From assembly GCF_903645285.1 (NCBI RefSeq), contig NZ_CAHJXN010000001.1:164001-228000 (forward strand): DNA of 64,000 nucleotides, in the 5' to 3' direction. Positions 9,191 through 19,732 of the stretch are shown here, in pieces; within the stretch, counting starts at the first letter, position 1, and each line of letters begins with the position of its first letter. Source of the DNA: Streptococcus thalassemiae (GTDB lineage: Bacteria > Bacillota > Bacilli > Lactobacillales > Streptococcaceae). A program made the translations under genes and the position numbers. The notes beneath the pieces were generated by a model. That model was given only the letters and a program-made list of their open reading frames with translations. It was not told the origin of the DNA and did not search any database.

Positions 9191-10129
9191 CTATTCTTTT
9201 GATGAACTGCTTGAGCTTGAATCTCCGCCACCGATATATTGTGTAAAGATATTTTGGAAGGCTTGGTCTTTAACCTTGATATTGGCTGCTTGCAATTCTT
9301 TTCCGATAATGCTTTGAACAAATGTTGAATCATTTTGTTTTTGAGTCAAGATAACAGTTTTTAATTTTTCTTTGTAGTCATCAATATTAGATGATTTTTC
9401 TGTTTTCTTAATGAGTTTTACAATGTAATATTGGCTACTGTAAGCTTGTGTTCCAGTTGCTGTAATCACATCAGAAATGCCATTTACATCTAAAGCGAAA
9501 GCGGCTTTCTTGACTTGCTCAGGTACTTCCGTTGAAGCAGAATCAAAGGTGATTTCTCCACCATTTGCTTTAGTTTTCTCATCAGTTGAGTTATCTTTGG
9601 CTAATTGAGCAAAATCAGCACCTTCTGCCTTGGCTTTTTCGAGAACTTCTTTAGCCTTATCTTCATTATCAAGACGGATGATTTGAACCGTTACATCTGG
9701 AGTGTATTCGTCAAAGGCCTTCTTATAAGCATCATCTGTCAATTCAGCTTCTGCTGCCTTCTTAACTGCCAACTCAACTAATTTACTTGTACGAATTTGA
9801 GCTTTACGTGTTTCAAGAGTCATACCTGCTTGTGACAAGACACGTTGGTAGTTTTCGCCATATTGTTTTTCTTCTTCGGCAATAGTATCATCAACCTCTT
9901 TATCATCAAGCTCTGAGCCATATTGTTTTTCAAAAACTTTTTGGATGGTCATATTTAACAAGACTTGTTGGGCTGAAGGGTTGCTTTTCACTTGCTCATA
10001 AAATTGATGTTCTGTGATGACATCCCCTTTCATGCTGATAAGGTCTGCCCCTTCTGAACCTTTCGAACAAGCTACTAAAGTTGCTACTGATAATAGTGTA
10101 ATGGCACCTGCCAATAGTTTTTTCTTCAT
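9191..10129 (-). CDS. prsA: Foldase lipoprotein PrsA (PpmA), parvulin-type peptidyl-prolyl isomerase
   Basis: The 312-residue protein begins with a lipoprotein signal peptide ending in the lipobox LVAC (Cys at 21), so it should be lipidated and anchored outside the membrane. A SurA/PrsA-like N-terminal region is followed by a parvulin domain at about 145-240, with the stretches DFAQLAKDNSTDEKTKANGG and VKKAAFALDVNGISDVI. The C-terminus ends in a serine-rich tail. It matches pneumococcal PpmA, a surface foldase that assists secreted proteins. Lsp, encoded at 48874, would process its signal peptide. A terminator-like hairpin follows downstream. Confidence 0.95.
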   Translation of the reverse strand: MKKKLLAGAITLLSVATLVACSKGSEGADLISMKGDVITEHQFYEQVKSNPSAQQVLLNMTIQKVFEKQYGSELDDKEVDDTIAEEEKQYGENYQRVLSQAGMTLETRKAQIRTSKLVELAVKKAAEAELTDDAYKKAFDEYTPDVTVQIIRLDNEDKAKEVLEKAKAEGADFAQLAKDNSTDEKTKANGGEITFDSASTEVPEQVKKAAFALDVNGISDVITATGTQAYSSQYYIVKLIKKTEKSSNIDDYKEKLKTVILTQKQNDSTFVQSIIGKELQAANIKVKDQAFQNIFTQYIGGGDSSSSSSSKE

Positions 10130-10195
10130 GTCTACTCCTTTGAGATAAGTGTTACTCTATCTATTTTACTATATTTTCTTAAATTTTTCTGAAAA

Positions 10196-10909
10196 TCATT
10201 CGCTGTCAGGCAATTGAACATCTGCTACATTTTTACGAAGCATGAGAATGCCGTCACCCAGAGGTACTAATGTTGCGGTGAGGCCTGGATTGTCTAAGGT
10301 TGCATCAAATAGTCTTTGAAGTCCTCTGTAAATAGTTCGCTGACCACGCCGAACTTCCATAATGTCCTTGGCAACATCACCACCTTGAAAAATATCATCC
10401 AAGACAACCACACCTCCAACTTCCAAATGTTTGAGGATTTCTGGCAGAAAAACGATGTATTTAGACTTGGCAGAGTCCATAAAGACGAAATCATAAGACT
10501 CTGTCAAGGTAGATAAGACATCTACCGCATCTCCTTCTAGGAGTGTGATTTGCTTGCGAATGTCAAACTGGGCAAAATTTTCCTTGGCAAAACCAATCAT
10601 TTCTGGATTGCGATCAATAGTTGTAATCTTGGCATTTGGCGCATGTTCTGCCATCAAGAGGGCAGAAAAACCGATAGCCGTCCCAATTTCCAGAATGTTT
10701 TTAGGTTGCATGGTTTCCATGAGAAAACGGAAATAAGCTACCGTTTCATGGGGAATAATAGGAATATTTTCCTTGCGGGCAAAGTCTTCCAATTCTTTCA
10801 AGGAACCTGTGACTTGCTTTTGGCGCTGACGCATCAAGTCCACAATTTCTTCCTTGACGACAGGGCGACGCATGTTATGGTTGGCATTTTTACTATACGA
10901 TTCAACCAT
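10196..10909 (-). CDS. SAM-dependent O-methyltransferase, TrmR (YrrM)-like
   Basis: Starting at the ATG at 10909, one base after the pepF stop, gives 237 residues beginning MVESYSKNANHNMRRPV. Motif I, ILEIGTAIGFSALLMAEHAP, lies at about 70-89; IDRNPEM and the VFMDSAKSKY stretch follow, with LDDIFQGGDV near 160. This is the class I O-methyltransferase family of B. subtilis TrmR, which methylates 5-hydroxyuridine at the tRNA wobble position; catechol-type methyltransferases share the fold, so the substrate is not certain. A longer frame from 10951 would overlap pepF and lacks a convincing ribosome site. Confidence 0.8.
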   Translation of the reverse strand: MVESYSKNANHNMRRPVVKEEIVDLMRQRQKQVTGSLKELEDFARKENIPIIPHETVAYFRFLMETMQPKNILEIGTAIGFSALLMAEHAPNAKITTIDRNPEMIGFAKENFAQFDIRKQITLLEGDAVDVLSTLTESYDFVFMDSAKSKYIVFLPEILKHLEVGGVVVLDDIFQGGDVAKDIMEVRRGQRTIYRGLQRLFDATLDNPGLTATLVPLGDGILMLRKNVADVQLPDSE

Positions 10910-10910
10910 C

Positions 10911-12713
10911 TTATGCCAATCCCAATTTTTCAACAAGGGCTTCAAACTCATTCAAACGACGTTCAAAGACTGCAAAGGCATCGTTGAGGTAGTCTTCCTT
11001 CTCCATATCAACACCAGCCTTTCTCATGACATTGAGTGGGTAGTCAGATTTACCTGCCTTGAGGTAGTCGATATAGCGGTCACGGTCTTCTTGACTACCA
11101 TGGACAATCTTTTCAGCCAAGGCTGAGGCCGCCGCAAAGCCTGTTGAATATTGATATACATAGTAGTTATAGTAGAAGTGTGGAATCCGAGCCCACTCGT
11201 ATTGGATTTCAGGATTGTCTTCCTTACTCAAACCATAATACTCTTGGTTCAAGTCTGCGTAGAGTTTATTTAGGAAATCGCTTGTCAAGACTTCACCATT
11301 TTGGTCCGCTTGGTGAATCGCGTGTTCAAACTCAGCAAATTGAGTTTGGCGGAAAACTGTTCCACGGAAACCATCTAGGAAGTTATTGAGAATCGCAAAG
11401 CGCGTTGCGTCGTCTTCCACTTCTTCCAATAATTTCTCCGTCAAGATATTTTCATTGGTCGTTGAGGCAATCTCAGCCAAGAAGATAGAGTAATCTCCGT
11501 AAACATAAGGTTGCGTTTCACGAGTATAGCTTGAATGCATACTGTGACCTGTTTCATGAACAAGAGTAAAGAGATTGTCCAGATTGTCCTGCCAGTTGAG
11601 AAGCATAAAGGCATTGGTATCGTAAGAACCACCAGAGTAGGCACCTGAACGCTTGCCTTGATTTTCGTAAACATCAATCCAACGCTCGCTGAAGGCACGT
11701 TTAACACGGCTCAAGTAATCCTCACCCAAGACTGCCAAGGCATCTTCTGCTTTTTTCAAGGCTTCTTGGTAGGTAAAACTATATTCAACAGATGAAAGCG
11801 GCGTGTAGACATCGTACATCTTGAGGTCTGAAATCCCCAAAATCTTTGAACGAAGTTCAAGGTAACGATGCAAGAGTGGCAAATGCTTGCGAACTGCTGC
11901 TACCAAATTGTCATAAACACTTTCTGGAACAAAATTAGCCGCTAGGGCTGCATGACGAGCACTCTTGTAGTTGCGTACCTTGGCACGATAGTTTTGGACC
12001 TTAACATTGGTTTGCAAGGTTTTGGCATAGGTATGTTGGAATTGTTCATAAGTCGCATAAAGAGCTTGATAGGCCCCACGGCGAACCTCACGATTTTTAG
12101 ACTCCATCAAACGTGTGTAAGTCCCATGAGAGAGTTGAACTTCCTTACCATCATCGTCAAGAACATAAGGGAACACAATATCCGCATTGTCCAAGATAGC
12201 GAAGGTTTCACTTGCCGAACCAAAGATTTCTCCAGCGCCAGCCAATAATTCTTCTTCACGTTGTGAAAGAACGTGTTCCTTGCCTTGCAAAAGCTTATCA
12301 AAATAGTGTTGATAAACCTGCAATTTTGGCTGAGCTTCTAAAAAGTCAGCATACTGCTTTTCACTGATTTCCATAAATTCAGGTTCATAGAATGAAAAGG
12401 CTTGGTCTAGCTGGCTGTAGAGTGTCATGGCCTTGGCATAGTACTCTTGGTACTTGGCTTCACGTGTGTCCTGGTCATTCTTCATATGTGCATAAACGTA
12501 AAGCTTCTCAATTTGGCGTTCCATTTCAAGAGAAAATTCAGTAATTTCGAGTAGGCTATCCGCACTATCCAAGAGATGACCTTCATACTGGGCTACTGTC
12601 TCCAATTGTTCTGTTAAATCTTTTAAGGCTTCTTCCCAAGCCTGGTCAGTTGGGTAGATCGTTGATAGATCCCATGTATCTTTTTCATTTATTTCATTTC
12701 TTTGTAATACCAT
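10911..12713 (-). CDS. pepF: Oligoendopeptidase F
   Basis: The 600-residue protein is a full-length M3B zinc metallopeptidase. The zinc site HETGHSMH (HExxH) is at about residues 389-396, with the third ligand glutamate in the following EIASTTNE stretch. PepF proteins are cytoplasmic and cut short peptides of about 7 to 17 residues, recycling imported or internal peptides. It lies 19 bases downstream of coiA and one base before the methyltransferase, so competence-induced transcription of coiA may read into it. Confidence 0.95.
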   Translation of the reverse strand: MVLQRNEINEKDTWDLSTIYPTDQAWEEALKDLTEQLETVAQYEGHLLDSADSLLEITEFSLEMERQIEKLYVYAHMKNDQDTREAKYQEYYAKAMTLYSQLDQAFSFYEPEFMEISEKQYADFLEAQPKLQVYQHYFDKLLQGKEHVLSQREEELLAGAGEIFGSASETFAILDNADIVFPYVLDDDGKEVQLSHGTYTRLMESKNREVRRGAYQALYATYEQFQHTYAKTLQTNVKVQNYRAKVRNYKSARHAALAANFVPESVYDNLVAAVRKHLPLLHRYLELRSKILGISDLKMYDVYTPLSSVEYSFTYQEALKKAEDALAVLGEDYLSRVKRAFSERWIDVYENQGKRSGAYSGGSYDTNAFMLLNWQDNLDNLFTLVHETGHSMHSSYTRETQPYVYGDYSIFLAEIASTTNENILTEKLLEEVEDDATRFAILNNFLDGFRGTVFRQTQFAEFEHAIHQADQNGEVLTSDFLNKLYADLNQEYYGLSKEDNPEIQYEWARIPHFYYNYYVYQYSTGFAAASALAEKIVHGSQEDRDRYIDYLKAGKSDYPLNVMRKAGVDMEKEDYLNDAFAVFERRLNEFEALVEKLGLA

Positions 12714-12731
12714 TAGATTCCTCCATCCTTT

Positions 12732-13685
12732 CTATTCTACCATATTTTTCAAGAAATATTGCTGATAAAAGGCTGGTGGATAGAGCTTTTGCCAATCATT
12801 TTGAGGATTTTCTTGGTAATAGATTTGAAAATACTGATAATAGCTGGTCAAATCCTTCTCAATTTGGCAAAAATCACCTACTAGTGGTCGAATTTGTGGA
12901 TACCATTCTTTTAGTCCATAAGTCATGAGATTTTCTCCCTTCTGATAGGCTTCTGCTTGTTCTTTCATCCAAATGGGATTTTGATAATAAAGCTGCTGTC
13001 GGATATAGCGACAGATGTCCTTATCTTGAAAAACTGTAAAATGAGATGTTTTTTGTTTCTTATAGGGAAGACGTAATATCTCCAGTAGACTACTTTGACC
13101 ATAGGGAAATTCCTTGATTTGATAATGGAGTTTGCCACGGAGATCCTGGTGAATGAGGTATTTGAGTCTTAAAACTTGTTTTTCACTGTCTAATTCCCAA
13201 ACATAAAATCCCATGTTGTGACTGAAGTATAGAAAACCTTGTTGCAGACGAGTCAAACGCTCCTTGAGCCAAAGTTTTTGACCCAGCAACCACAGTACTT
13301 GGTAACCCTGACTACGATAGCCCTCACTACGCTCTTTAAGAATTTTTTGAGGCAAGGGACTACACTGAACTTCTAAAGCTAGATTGCCATTTACAAACAC
13401 ATCTGCAATCTGTTTAAGCTCTGGAAGGGGGTATTCTAATTGAACTTCTGTCTCTTTTTTTAACCAGTGATAGAGGGATTCCTTATTGGCTAGGTGTTCT
13501 GGACTTTCATTTTCAAATGAAAAATCACAGTCTTTTAAAGATTTATGGGCAAAATGGGTTCGGACACTTGGTCCTTGACGCAAACGGAGCTGACCTCCAC
13601 AAGCTGGGCAGGTGTATTCTTCCTTCTCAAGCTTATCCTCTAACACATTTACCAATTCTCCCCTAGCATCTCTCGCAACAAACAT
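12732..13685 (-). CDS. coiA: Competence protein CoiA
   Basis: The 317-residue protein has the CoiA layout: an N-terminal zinc-ribbon-like segment EEYTCPACGGQLRLRQG (about 22-38), followed by THFAHKS and then a nuclease-like core with LALEVQCSPLPQKIL (about 108-122) and the downstream GYQVLWLLG. CoiA is a late competence protein needed for efficient transformation after DNA uptake. A perfect combox TACGAATA lies 22 bases upstream of the start, so it should be transcribed by ComX (SigX) RNA polymerase only during competence. Confidence 0.95.
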   Translation of the reverse strand: MFVARDARGELVNVLEDKLEKEEYTCPACGGQLRLRQGPSVRTHFAHKSLKDCDFSFENESPEHLANKESLYHWLKKETEVQLEYPLPELKQIADVFVNGNLALEVQCSPLPQKILKERSEGYRSQGYQVLWLLGQKLWLKERLTRLQQGFLYFSHNMGFYVWELDSEKQVLRLKYLIHQDLRGKLHYQIKEFPYGQSSLLEILRLPYKKQKTSHFTVFQDKDICRYIRQQLYYQNPIWMKEQAEAYQKGENLMTYGLKEWYPQIRPLVGDFCQIEKDLTSYYQYFQIYYQENPQNDWQKLYPPAFYQQYFLKNMVE

Positions 13686-13706
13686 GATTTCCCTCCTTTT
13701 CTATAT

Positions 13707-13714
13707 TATTCGTA
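13707..13714 (-). promoter_or_regulatory. Combox (ComX/SigX promoter) of coiA
   Basis: The minus strand reads TACGAATA, the core of the streptococcal late-competence promoter, preceded by a T-rich run and 22 bases before the coiA ATG. Confidence 0.9.
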
Positions 13715-13719
13715 AAAAA

Positions 13720-13747
13720 AGAAAAAAGATCAGGAAATTCCCAATCT
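13720..13747 (-). terminator. Intrinsic terminator of tehB, just upstream of the coiA combox
   Basis: On the minus strand AGATTGGGAA and TTCCTGATCT form an imperfect stem (13727-13747) followed by TTTTTTC. It ends transcription arriving from tehB only a few bases before the coiA combox. Confidence 0.65.
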
Positions 13748-13757
13748 TCATTCATGA

Positions 13758-14618
13758 TTATTTAATTTTTTTAGCTAGCATGGTCGCAAAGCGTAGTTGA
13801 ATGCGATTGTCATTCTCATCGCGACGGTGAAGATGGCCAGGATTTTCATTGTACTTGACCAATTCCCAGTCCTTGTAATAGTCTGCCAATTCCCTTTCTT
13901 TAAAGGTAAATGGGAAGTTCACAGAGCAAGGGTAATCTTCCGTATCCATAGCACAAACGATAAGATTATAGCCACCGACCGTGGTATGCTCCTGCATATT
14001 TTTGATAATTGCAGGAATGCGGTTCGCTTGCAAAAACATCAAAACAACTGTTGAAACGATAAAATCATATTCTTGCCCAATGCTGGCTGAATTGATATCG
14101 TAAAGACCAACAGGCATGTTCAGGTCTTCTTGCTCCACAATGCTTTGCAAGATTTCAAGGGCCAGTTCATTTTGATCCACAGCTGTCACATCAAAACCAT
14201 TCTGTGCAAGAAAGAGAGAGTTACGGCCCTGACCACAGCCCAAATCCAAGGCTTTCCCTGGTTTTACTGTCTGCATGGTCTCTAGAACCTCTGAATGGAC
14301 AGGATTGGTATTGTATTTCTTTGGGAAGTAATCCTCAGGTTTACAATAAAATTCCAAGTACCATTCCACATCGTCTGTAGCAGCCTCTACTCGATGCCAG
14401 GCTTGAGGTTGGGCCATTGGATTGTCTGCCCCTGCTTCAAAGAGGTGTTCAGCTAAAACCTCACCATCCTCTGTCAATTCAATAAACTTGAGAGTTCCTT
14501 TTAAAACAGTAATCTTGCCCCAAGTCCCAACCTTGGTATTGTGTTTCTGCTGAACAGCCTCTGGCATGGTTTCTTTAGTCCACAAAGGCATACGTTTATA
14601 GGCAACTAGTTTTTCCAT
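13758..14618 (-). CDS. tehB: TehB-like SAM-dependent methyltransferase with N-terminal cupin-like domain
   Basis: The ATG at 14618 is best spaced from the AGAGG site and gives 286 residues beginning MEKLVAYKRMPLW. Residues 1 to about 85 form the small TehB-associated cupin-like domain. A class I methyltransferase follows, with the SAM-binding ALDLGCGQGRNSLFLAQNG at about 104-122. TehB proteins are linked to tellurite resistance through volatile methyl tellurium formation, but the physiological substrate is unknown. It starts 15 bases after smpB ends and is closed by a terminator. Confidence 0.85.
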   Translation of the reverse strand: MEKLVAYKRMPLWTKETMPEAVQQKHNTKVGTWGKITVLKGTLKFIELTEDGEVLAEHLFEAGADNPMAQPQAWHRVEAATDDVEWYLEFYCKPEDYFPKKYNTNPVHSEVLETMQTVKPGKALDLGCGQGRNSLFLAQNGFDVTAVDQNELALEILQSIVEQEDLNMPVGLYDINSASIGQEYDFIVSTVVLMFLQANRIPAIIKNMQEHTTVGGYNLIVCAMDTEDYPCSVNFPFTFKERELADYYKDWELVKYNENPGHLHRRDENDNRIQLRFATMLAKKIK

Positions 14619-14633
14619 TTTCATTTCCTCTTT

Positions 14634-15101
14634 TTATCGCTGATTAACAGCTTTCATCACGCGCGCAATATCGCGATTCTGCTCACGTCGTTTGATAGAC
14701 TCCCGTTTGTCATAGTCATGCTTCCCTTTAGCAAGTCCTAAAAGGAGTTTAGCATAACCATCTTTAATATAGACTTTAAGGGGAACCAGGGTCATACCTG
14801 TTCCCTTAGTCTCTTGTTCCAATTTTTGAATTTGTTTCTTATGGAGCAGGAGTTTACGACGACGTTCTGGTTCTTGGTTCCAGATATTGCCCTCTTCGTA
14901 AGGAGCGATATGAACATTGCTCAACCAGACTTCTCCATTTTTTACTTGGGCAAAGCCATCCTTGAGATTGATTCGAGCAGCTCGCACACTCTTGATTTCA
15001 GTCCCAGTCAGGACCATCCCTGCCTCTAGCGTATCTACGATTGTATAGTCGTGGCGCGCCTTTTTATTTTGTGCGACGACCTTTCCCTCGCCCTTTGCCA
15101 T
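14634..15101 (-). CDS. smpB: SsrA-binding protein SmpB
   Basis: The 155-residue protein shows the SmpB signature from start to end: [17 protein letters not shown], then [20 protein letters not shown] (about 32-51), [10 protein letters not shown], and the basic C-terminal tail [19 protein letters not shown] that becomes helical in the ribosome. It binds tmRNA and delivers it to stalled ribosomes for trans-translation. The start lies inside the end of rnr (38-bp overlap in another frame), so the two are translationally linked; RNase R and SmpB also act together on tmRNA. Confidence 0.97.
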
Positions 15102-17418
15102 GCTTGGCTCCTTTCTTAGCTACTTCCTTGTAAAAAGGTTTCTTCCCTTTTTTCTTCTTGTCTTTTTGTGAATGCTTGCGCTTATCATTTGAGCGTCCTG
15201 ATTTTCTTTTGTCTTCCTTCTTATCTGAACGACGATTTGAACCACGTCCTCTTTCATTACGACTAGACTGTTTCAAGCCTTTTTCAATCACATCAAACTC
15301 ACTAGGTACGAATGAAAAATCAATCTCTCCAGTCATTTTATCCGCTCTTTCAACTCGAATACGAATCTGCTGCCCGACACGGAAGGTAATACCTGATTTC
15401 TCTCCACGAAGGGTCAAATCCCGCTCATTGAAATGATAAAATTCAGGTAGATTTGTGATGTGAATCAATCCTTCAACTGTGTTTGGCAATTCGACAAAGA
15501 GACCGAATTTAACAATACTTGATACAACAGCATCGTACTCGTCACCCACGTATTCTTCCATATACTCAGCCTTTTTCATGGCTTCGACTTCACGCTCAGC
15601 CTCAATGGCACGACGTTCACGGTTGGAAGACTGGGTTGCAATCTCTGGAATCACTTGCTCAAAATGCTCTGCTATTTCCTTAGAACGGCCGTAATCACGA
15701 ATCATACGGTGAACAAGAAGGTCTGGATAACGACGAATCGGACTGGTAAAGTGAGTGTAATAGTCAGCCGCTAGTCCATAGTGGCCGTGATTATGCTCCG
15801 AATAGCGAGCCTGCTGCATGGAACGGAGAAGCATCATAGACAATACATCCGCATAAGGTTCTCCCTCAACAGTACGCATGATGTCTTGGAGGGCCTCCTG
15901 GCTAATCTCACTAGCAGTTCCATAAATGCGCAAGCCAAAGCTCGAAGCATAATCAATAAACTTCTGAACCTTTTCAGCCTTGGGCTCCTCGTGGATTCGA
16001 TAAATAAAAGGCAAATCCAGCTTACTAAAATGCTCAGCAACTGTTTCATTGGCCATCAGCATAAAGGACTCAATCATGCGCTCGGCAACACCACGCTGAC
16101 GAAGAACGATATCAACAGGCTTACCTTGTTTATCCACTAAAATCTTGGCTTCATTGGTATCGAAATTGAGGGCTCCACGTTTCACACGCATGTTTTCTAA
16201 AATTTCATGGAGCTTGGCCATGAGTTCAATACTTGGAACAATTTTCTGATATTCTTGTCTCTTCTCCTCATCGCCTGCTAAGATGTCATTGACATCGCTA
16301 TAGGTCATACGGAAGCTTGTCTTGATAACCGTTTGTGTGATGGTGTAGTTGACTACACGACCATGTTTATCAATCTCCATAATGGCAGACTGGGTCAAGC
16401 GGTCAACTTGAGGATTGAGGGAGCAGATGCCATTTGACAAACGCTCTGGAAGCATTGGCACCACTCGGTCTGTCACATAGACTGAAGTCGCGCGGTTAAG
16501 GGCTTCCTTGTCCAGGGCAGAACCCTCGGTCACATAGTAGGAAACATCCGCGATGTGAACTCCAAGTTCCAGATTGCCATTTTTCAATGCCTTGATATGC
16601 ACCGCATCGTCCAAGTCCTTGGCGTCCGCACCATCAATGGTAAAGATAATCTCATCTCTTAGATCCAGACGGCCTTCCATATCCTTTTGTGATGGAGCAT
16701 CAGGCACACTTTCTGCCTCCTTGACAACAGCCTCTGGAAATTCTGAGACAATGTCCATAGACTCCAAAACCTCAAGGACATCAATTCCGACATCTGTTGA
16801 GTGTCCCACCACATCGAGAACACTCGCGACAAAGAAATCATGTTTCTTGCTTGGGTATTTATCGATAAAGACCTTGAGAACTTCGGTTCCCTCGAGTTTA
16901 AGGGCTGGTTTCTTAACATAGATCGGTTGACTGATTTTCTGATTTTTCGAACGGATGTAGCCAGCATACTTAGGCTTTTCCTGATCTAGAACGATTTGGC
17001 CGACAACAGTTGTCAGACTGTGTTCTAGGATATCAATAATTTTGGCTTCGGCAGCTGTTCCCTTGTTGCGGTCAGCGACTTTTTTGATGACGACCTCAAC
17101 GGTATCACCATCAATAGCATAGTTGACATCGTTTTTTCCTACAAAAAGGTCGTCCTCCTCGCCTTCCAGACTAACAAAGCCAAATCCATTTTTATGGGCA
17201 TGAAAAATCCCCTTGAGAGTAATCTCGTGTTTTTTCTTGACTTCCAAAGTCAAAGTTCCATCTTCTTCAAAGCGAATCTGATGCTTTCTTTCCATTAGGG
17301 ACAAGGTTTTAATCAACTCACGAAAATCCTTGGAACCGTCTTTTCCCAAAGCCTGAGCCAAGTCATTGACAGTTACCTTTCCCTTATCTTGTAAATATTC
17401 TTTTATTCTATCTTTCAT
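15064..17418 (-). CDS. rnr: Ribonuclease R
   Basis: The 784-residue protein has the RNase R order of domains: an N-terminal winged helix, cold-shock domains, a long RNB catalytic domain with the magnesium-binding stretch [14 protein letters not shown] (about 262-275), an S1 domain near 630-710, and a highly basic Lys/Arg-rich tail. It degrades structured RNA from 3' to 5' and takes part in rRNA and tmRNA quality control. It follows secG by 100 bases and overlaps smpB. Confidence 0.97.
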
Positions 17419-17518
17419 ATTTTCTTTCTAGATTTTTTATTTTCTTTTACTGTAAAACCTTCTCAAATATCCTTTAAAAATAAAAAGAGGCAAAGACCTA
17501 GTCCTGCCCATTATTTTC

Positions 17519-17752
17519 TTATCTACTTGATAATACCGTCAATGCTAAGGCAATGGCTAGCCAGAAAAAGACTAAAATCCCTGTCAAACGCTGCATTACA
17601 GCTTCGAAACCGCGTGCTTTACTGCGTTCAAACAAATCACCTGAGCTGGCATCAAATACATTGCTGGATTGGTTTTTGGTTGGTTGCATGAAAATCGCAA
17701 TCACAATCACAACAGATAATACTAATAAAATGGTTAATAATAGGTTATACAT
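17519..17752 (-). CDS. secG: Preprotein translocase subunit SecG
   Basis: The 77-residue protein has two membrane helices (about residues 2-22 and 54-75) joined by the typical stretch GDLFERSKARGFEAVMQRLTG. SecG joins SecY and SecE in the membrane channel for protein export. Position between rpmG and rnr is the usual one in streptococci. Confidence 0.93.
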   Translation of the reverse strand: MYNLLLTILLVLSVVIVIAIFMQPTKNQSSNVFDASSGDLFERSKARGFEAVMQRLTGILVFFWLAIALALTVLSSR

Positions 17753-17791
17753 ATCAAACTCCTTAAAATCCCTATTATTTTACCATAAAAT

Positions 17792-17941
17792 CTACTCAGA
17801 TTCAAGATGTAGGGTTACTTTTCTTTCCTTGGGACAATACTTTAAAACCTCGATCTTGTCTGGATGGGTTTTTGAATTTTTACTGGTTAGGTAATTGATA
17901 CTGCCACAAGAGGAGCATTTGAGATTGATTTTTACTCGCAC
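17792..17941 (-). CDS. rpmG: 50S ribosomal protein L33
   Basis: This 49-residue gene is short enough to be missed by a length filter. It begins with GTG at 17941 and reads [19 protein letters not shown], then ends with [19 protein letters not shown]. The zinc knuckle is partial: the first CxxC pair (CSSC) is intact, but the second has only one cysteine (YCPKE where zinc-binding paralogues have CxxC). Its GTG overlaps the pmrA TAG in TAGTG, so translation is coupled to pmrA. secG follows 39 bases downstream. Confidence 0.9.
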   Translation of the reverse strand: MRVKINLKCSSCGSINYLTSKNSKTHPDKIEVLKYCPKERKVTLHLESE

Positions 17942-19140
17942 TAGATTTCCTTTACTTTTAATAATGTTCGAAATTGAATCAGGTTAAAGAGACAACTAAA
18001 GGCAACACAAAGGCTTGTCGCATAAAAGACAGCATGGTAGCCAAATTGACCTGCTACTGCAGAACCTGCCATAGGACCAACAACACCTCCCAGATAAAAG
18101 AATACCTGATTGAAGGCAAAGACCCTCGAAATGCCGGCTTTGGGAGTCATTTTGCTGAGTAGGGCATTGACCCCAGGTATCAGCGCACCGGTTCCCAAGC
18201 CAAAGAGGAATCGATAGAGTCCTAGTTGAAGCGGACTAGAGGCATTGGCACAGAGGAGATAGATGATAACTGAATAAAACTGAGCTACAACCAAGAGACG
18301 ATGGTTGCCCACCTTGTCACCTAGCTTTCCCATGACTCCTGCACTCATCATACTGGAAAAGCCCATACTGGATACAATCAAACCAGAGACAAAAAGAAGA
18401 TTCTCTGTCTGCCCTAAGTCGCGTACATAAAGAGCCAAAATAGGACCGATTGATTGGGCTGAAAATTGGATGACAAAACTGGTCAGAAAGAGGTTGACCA
18501 AAAGATAGGGATATTTAACTGATGTAAATAATTCCTTGGTTGGGATGGCCTTTTCCTTGGCTACTGGTTGAAAATCTTCCTTGATAAAGCAAATAGTTAA
18601 AATAGCAGCTAAGAATAGGAAACTACCAACCAGTAAGAAAACAGTACGGATGCCAAATAATTCTGCAATAAAGCCACCAATAAAGGGACCCGTTAGAGTA
18701 CCTGCAACTACGCCTGTAGACAAAGTACCTAAGGCAGAGCCTGATTTCTCCTTGGGAACCTGACTGGCTATCAAGGCCGTTGCATTGGGAACAAAACCTG
18801 CAAATACACCATTCAGTAAACGAAGAAAGATTAACCAATAGATATTTGGCACAAAAGCCAATCCCCCCATAGTGATAGTCATGGCCAGACCAGCCCGAAT
18901 CATCATGGGCTTTCGACCGTATTTGTCAGCAAGGATGCCCCAGATAGGAGAGAAAAGTGCTGCAGAAATGGCAGAGACAGAAATAGCTAAGCCTGCATAA
19001 AAAGCGACTTGCTCACTTCTTACACCCAGATTTTCCACAAAGATGGGCATAAAAGGCACAACCAAAGAAATACTGGCTCCTGTCAAAAAATTACCAAACC
19101 AAGCAATGCGCAGATTATCCTTCCAGTTAATCTCTGTCAT
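17941..19140 (-). CDS. pmrA: Multidrug efflux MFS transporter PmrA
   Basis: The ATG at 19140, inside the end of coaE, gives 399 residues beginning [19 protein letters not shown]. Twelve membrane segments can be counted, with the MFS motif [15 protein letters not shown] after helix 2 and repeated in weaker form as [13 protein letters not shown] after helix 8. It corresponds to pneumococcal PmrA, a proton-driven exporter reported to pump norfloxacin and some dyes. The longer frame up to 19209 adds residues unlike the family. It overlaps coaE by 14 bases and rpmG by 1. Confidence 0.93.
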   Translation of the reverse strand: MTEINWKDNLRIAWFGNFLTGASISLVVPFMPIFVENLGVRSEQVAFYAGLAISVSAISAALFSPIWGILADKYGRKPMMIRAGLAMTITMGGLAFVPNIYWLIFLRLLNGVFAGFVPNATALIASQVPKEKSGSALGTLSTGVVAGTLTGPFIGGFIAELFGIRTVFLLVGSFLFLAAILTICFIKEDFQPVAKEKAIPTKELFTSVKYPYLLVNLFLTSFVIQFSAQSIGPILALYVRDLGQTENLLFVSGLIVSSMGFSSMMSAGVMGKLGDKVGNHRLLVVAQFYSVIIYLLCANASSPLQLGLYRFLFGLGTGALIPGVNALLSKMTPKAGISRVFAFNQVFFYLGGVVGPMAGSAVAGQFGYHAVFYATSLCVAFSCLFNLIQFRTLLKVKEI

Positions 19141-19732
19141 CTTGCTTACCTCCCTCAAGAAGGGAGAACACCTGAGTAAGAAGCTGGACCTGATTCCCAT
19201 TATTATCAAGAATTTGGCTGGCCAAATCTTTCTTTTTCTCTAAAGGCCACTGGGCTGCCAGACGAAACTCAGCTTCATCTTTGGATAACTGGTCCCTTTT
19301 CATTAAGCGTTCTACTTGGACATCCCGGTCCACATAGACCAACCAAGTCTCATCAAACCAAGAGACGTAGTCCTGCTCAAAAAGTAGGGGAATATCCATA
19401 AAGAAAATCTCTTCTGTCTGAGCCAACTGGTCTCTCAAAGTAGCCAGTTCCTCACGGATAATCTCCCCTTGAATTTGCTTAGACCATTCCCGTTCTTCAG
19501 GATTTGAAAAGATAAGACTAGCTAGGAGAGGGCGATTGAGTTCTCCGTTTTCAAGGATGATTTCTTGCCCAAAGTGCTGGACTAGAGCTTCAAACAGACG
19601 ACCACCAGGTTTCTGTAGTTGGTGGACGACTGCATCGGCATCCACTACTTGAAAACCTTGCTTTCTTAGAAAATTTGTCACAGTTGACTTACCAGAGGCA
19701 ATTCCTCCTGTGATTCCAATGATTTTTTCCAT
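19127..19732 (-). CDS. coaE: Dephospho-CoA kinase
   Basis: The ATG at 19732 overlaps the mutM stop (TGATG) and gives 201 residues. The P-loop IIGITGGIASGKSTV is at about 4-18; DADAVVHQLQKPGG follows, and IFFMDIPLLFEQ marks the CoA-binding region. It phosphorylates dephospho-CoA in the last step of coenzyme A synthesis. It is part of the era-mutM-coaE-pmrA-rpmG chain with overlapping ends. Confidence 0.96.
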   Translation of the reverse strand: MEKIIGITGGIASGKSTVTNFLRKQGFQVVDADAVVHQLQKPGGRLFEALVQHFGQEIILENGELNRPLLASLIFSNPEEREWSKQIQGEIIREELATLRDQLAQTEEIFFMDIPLLFEQDYVSWFDETWLVYVDRDVQVERLMKRDQLSKDEAEFRLAAQWPLEKKKDLASQILDNNGNQVQLLTQVFSLLEGGKQDDRD

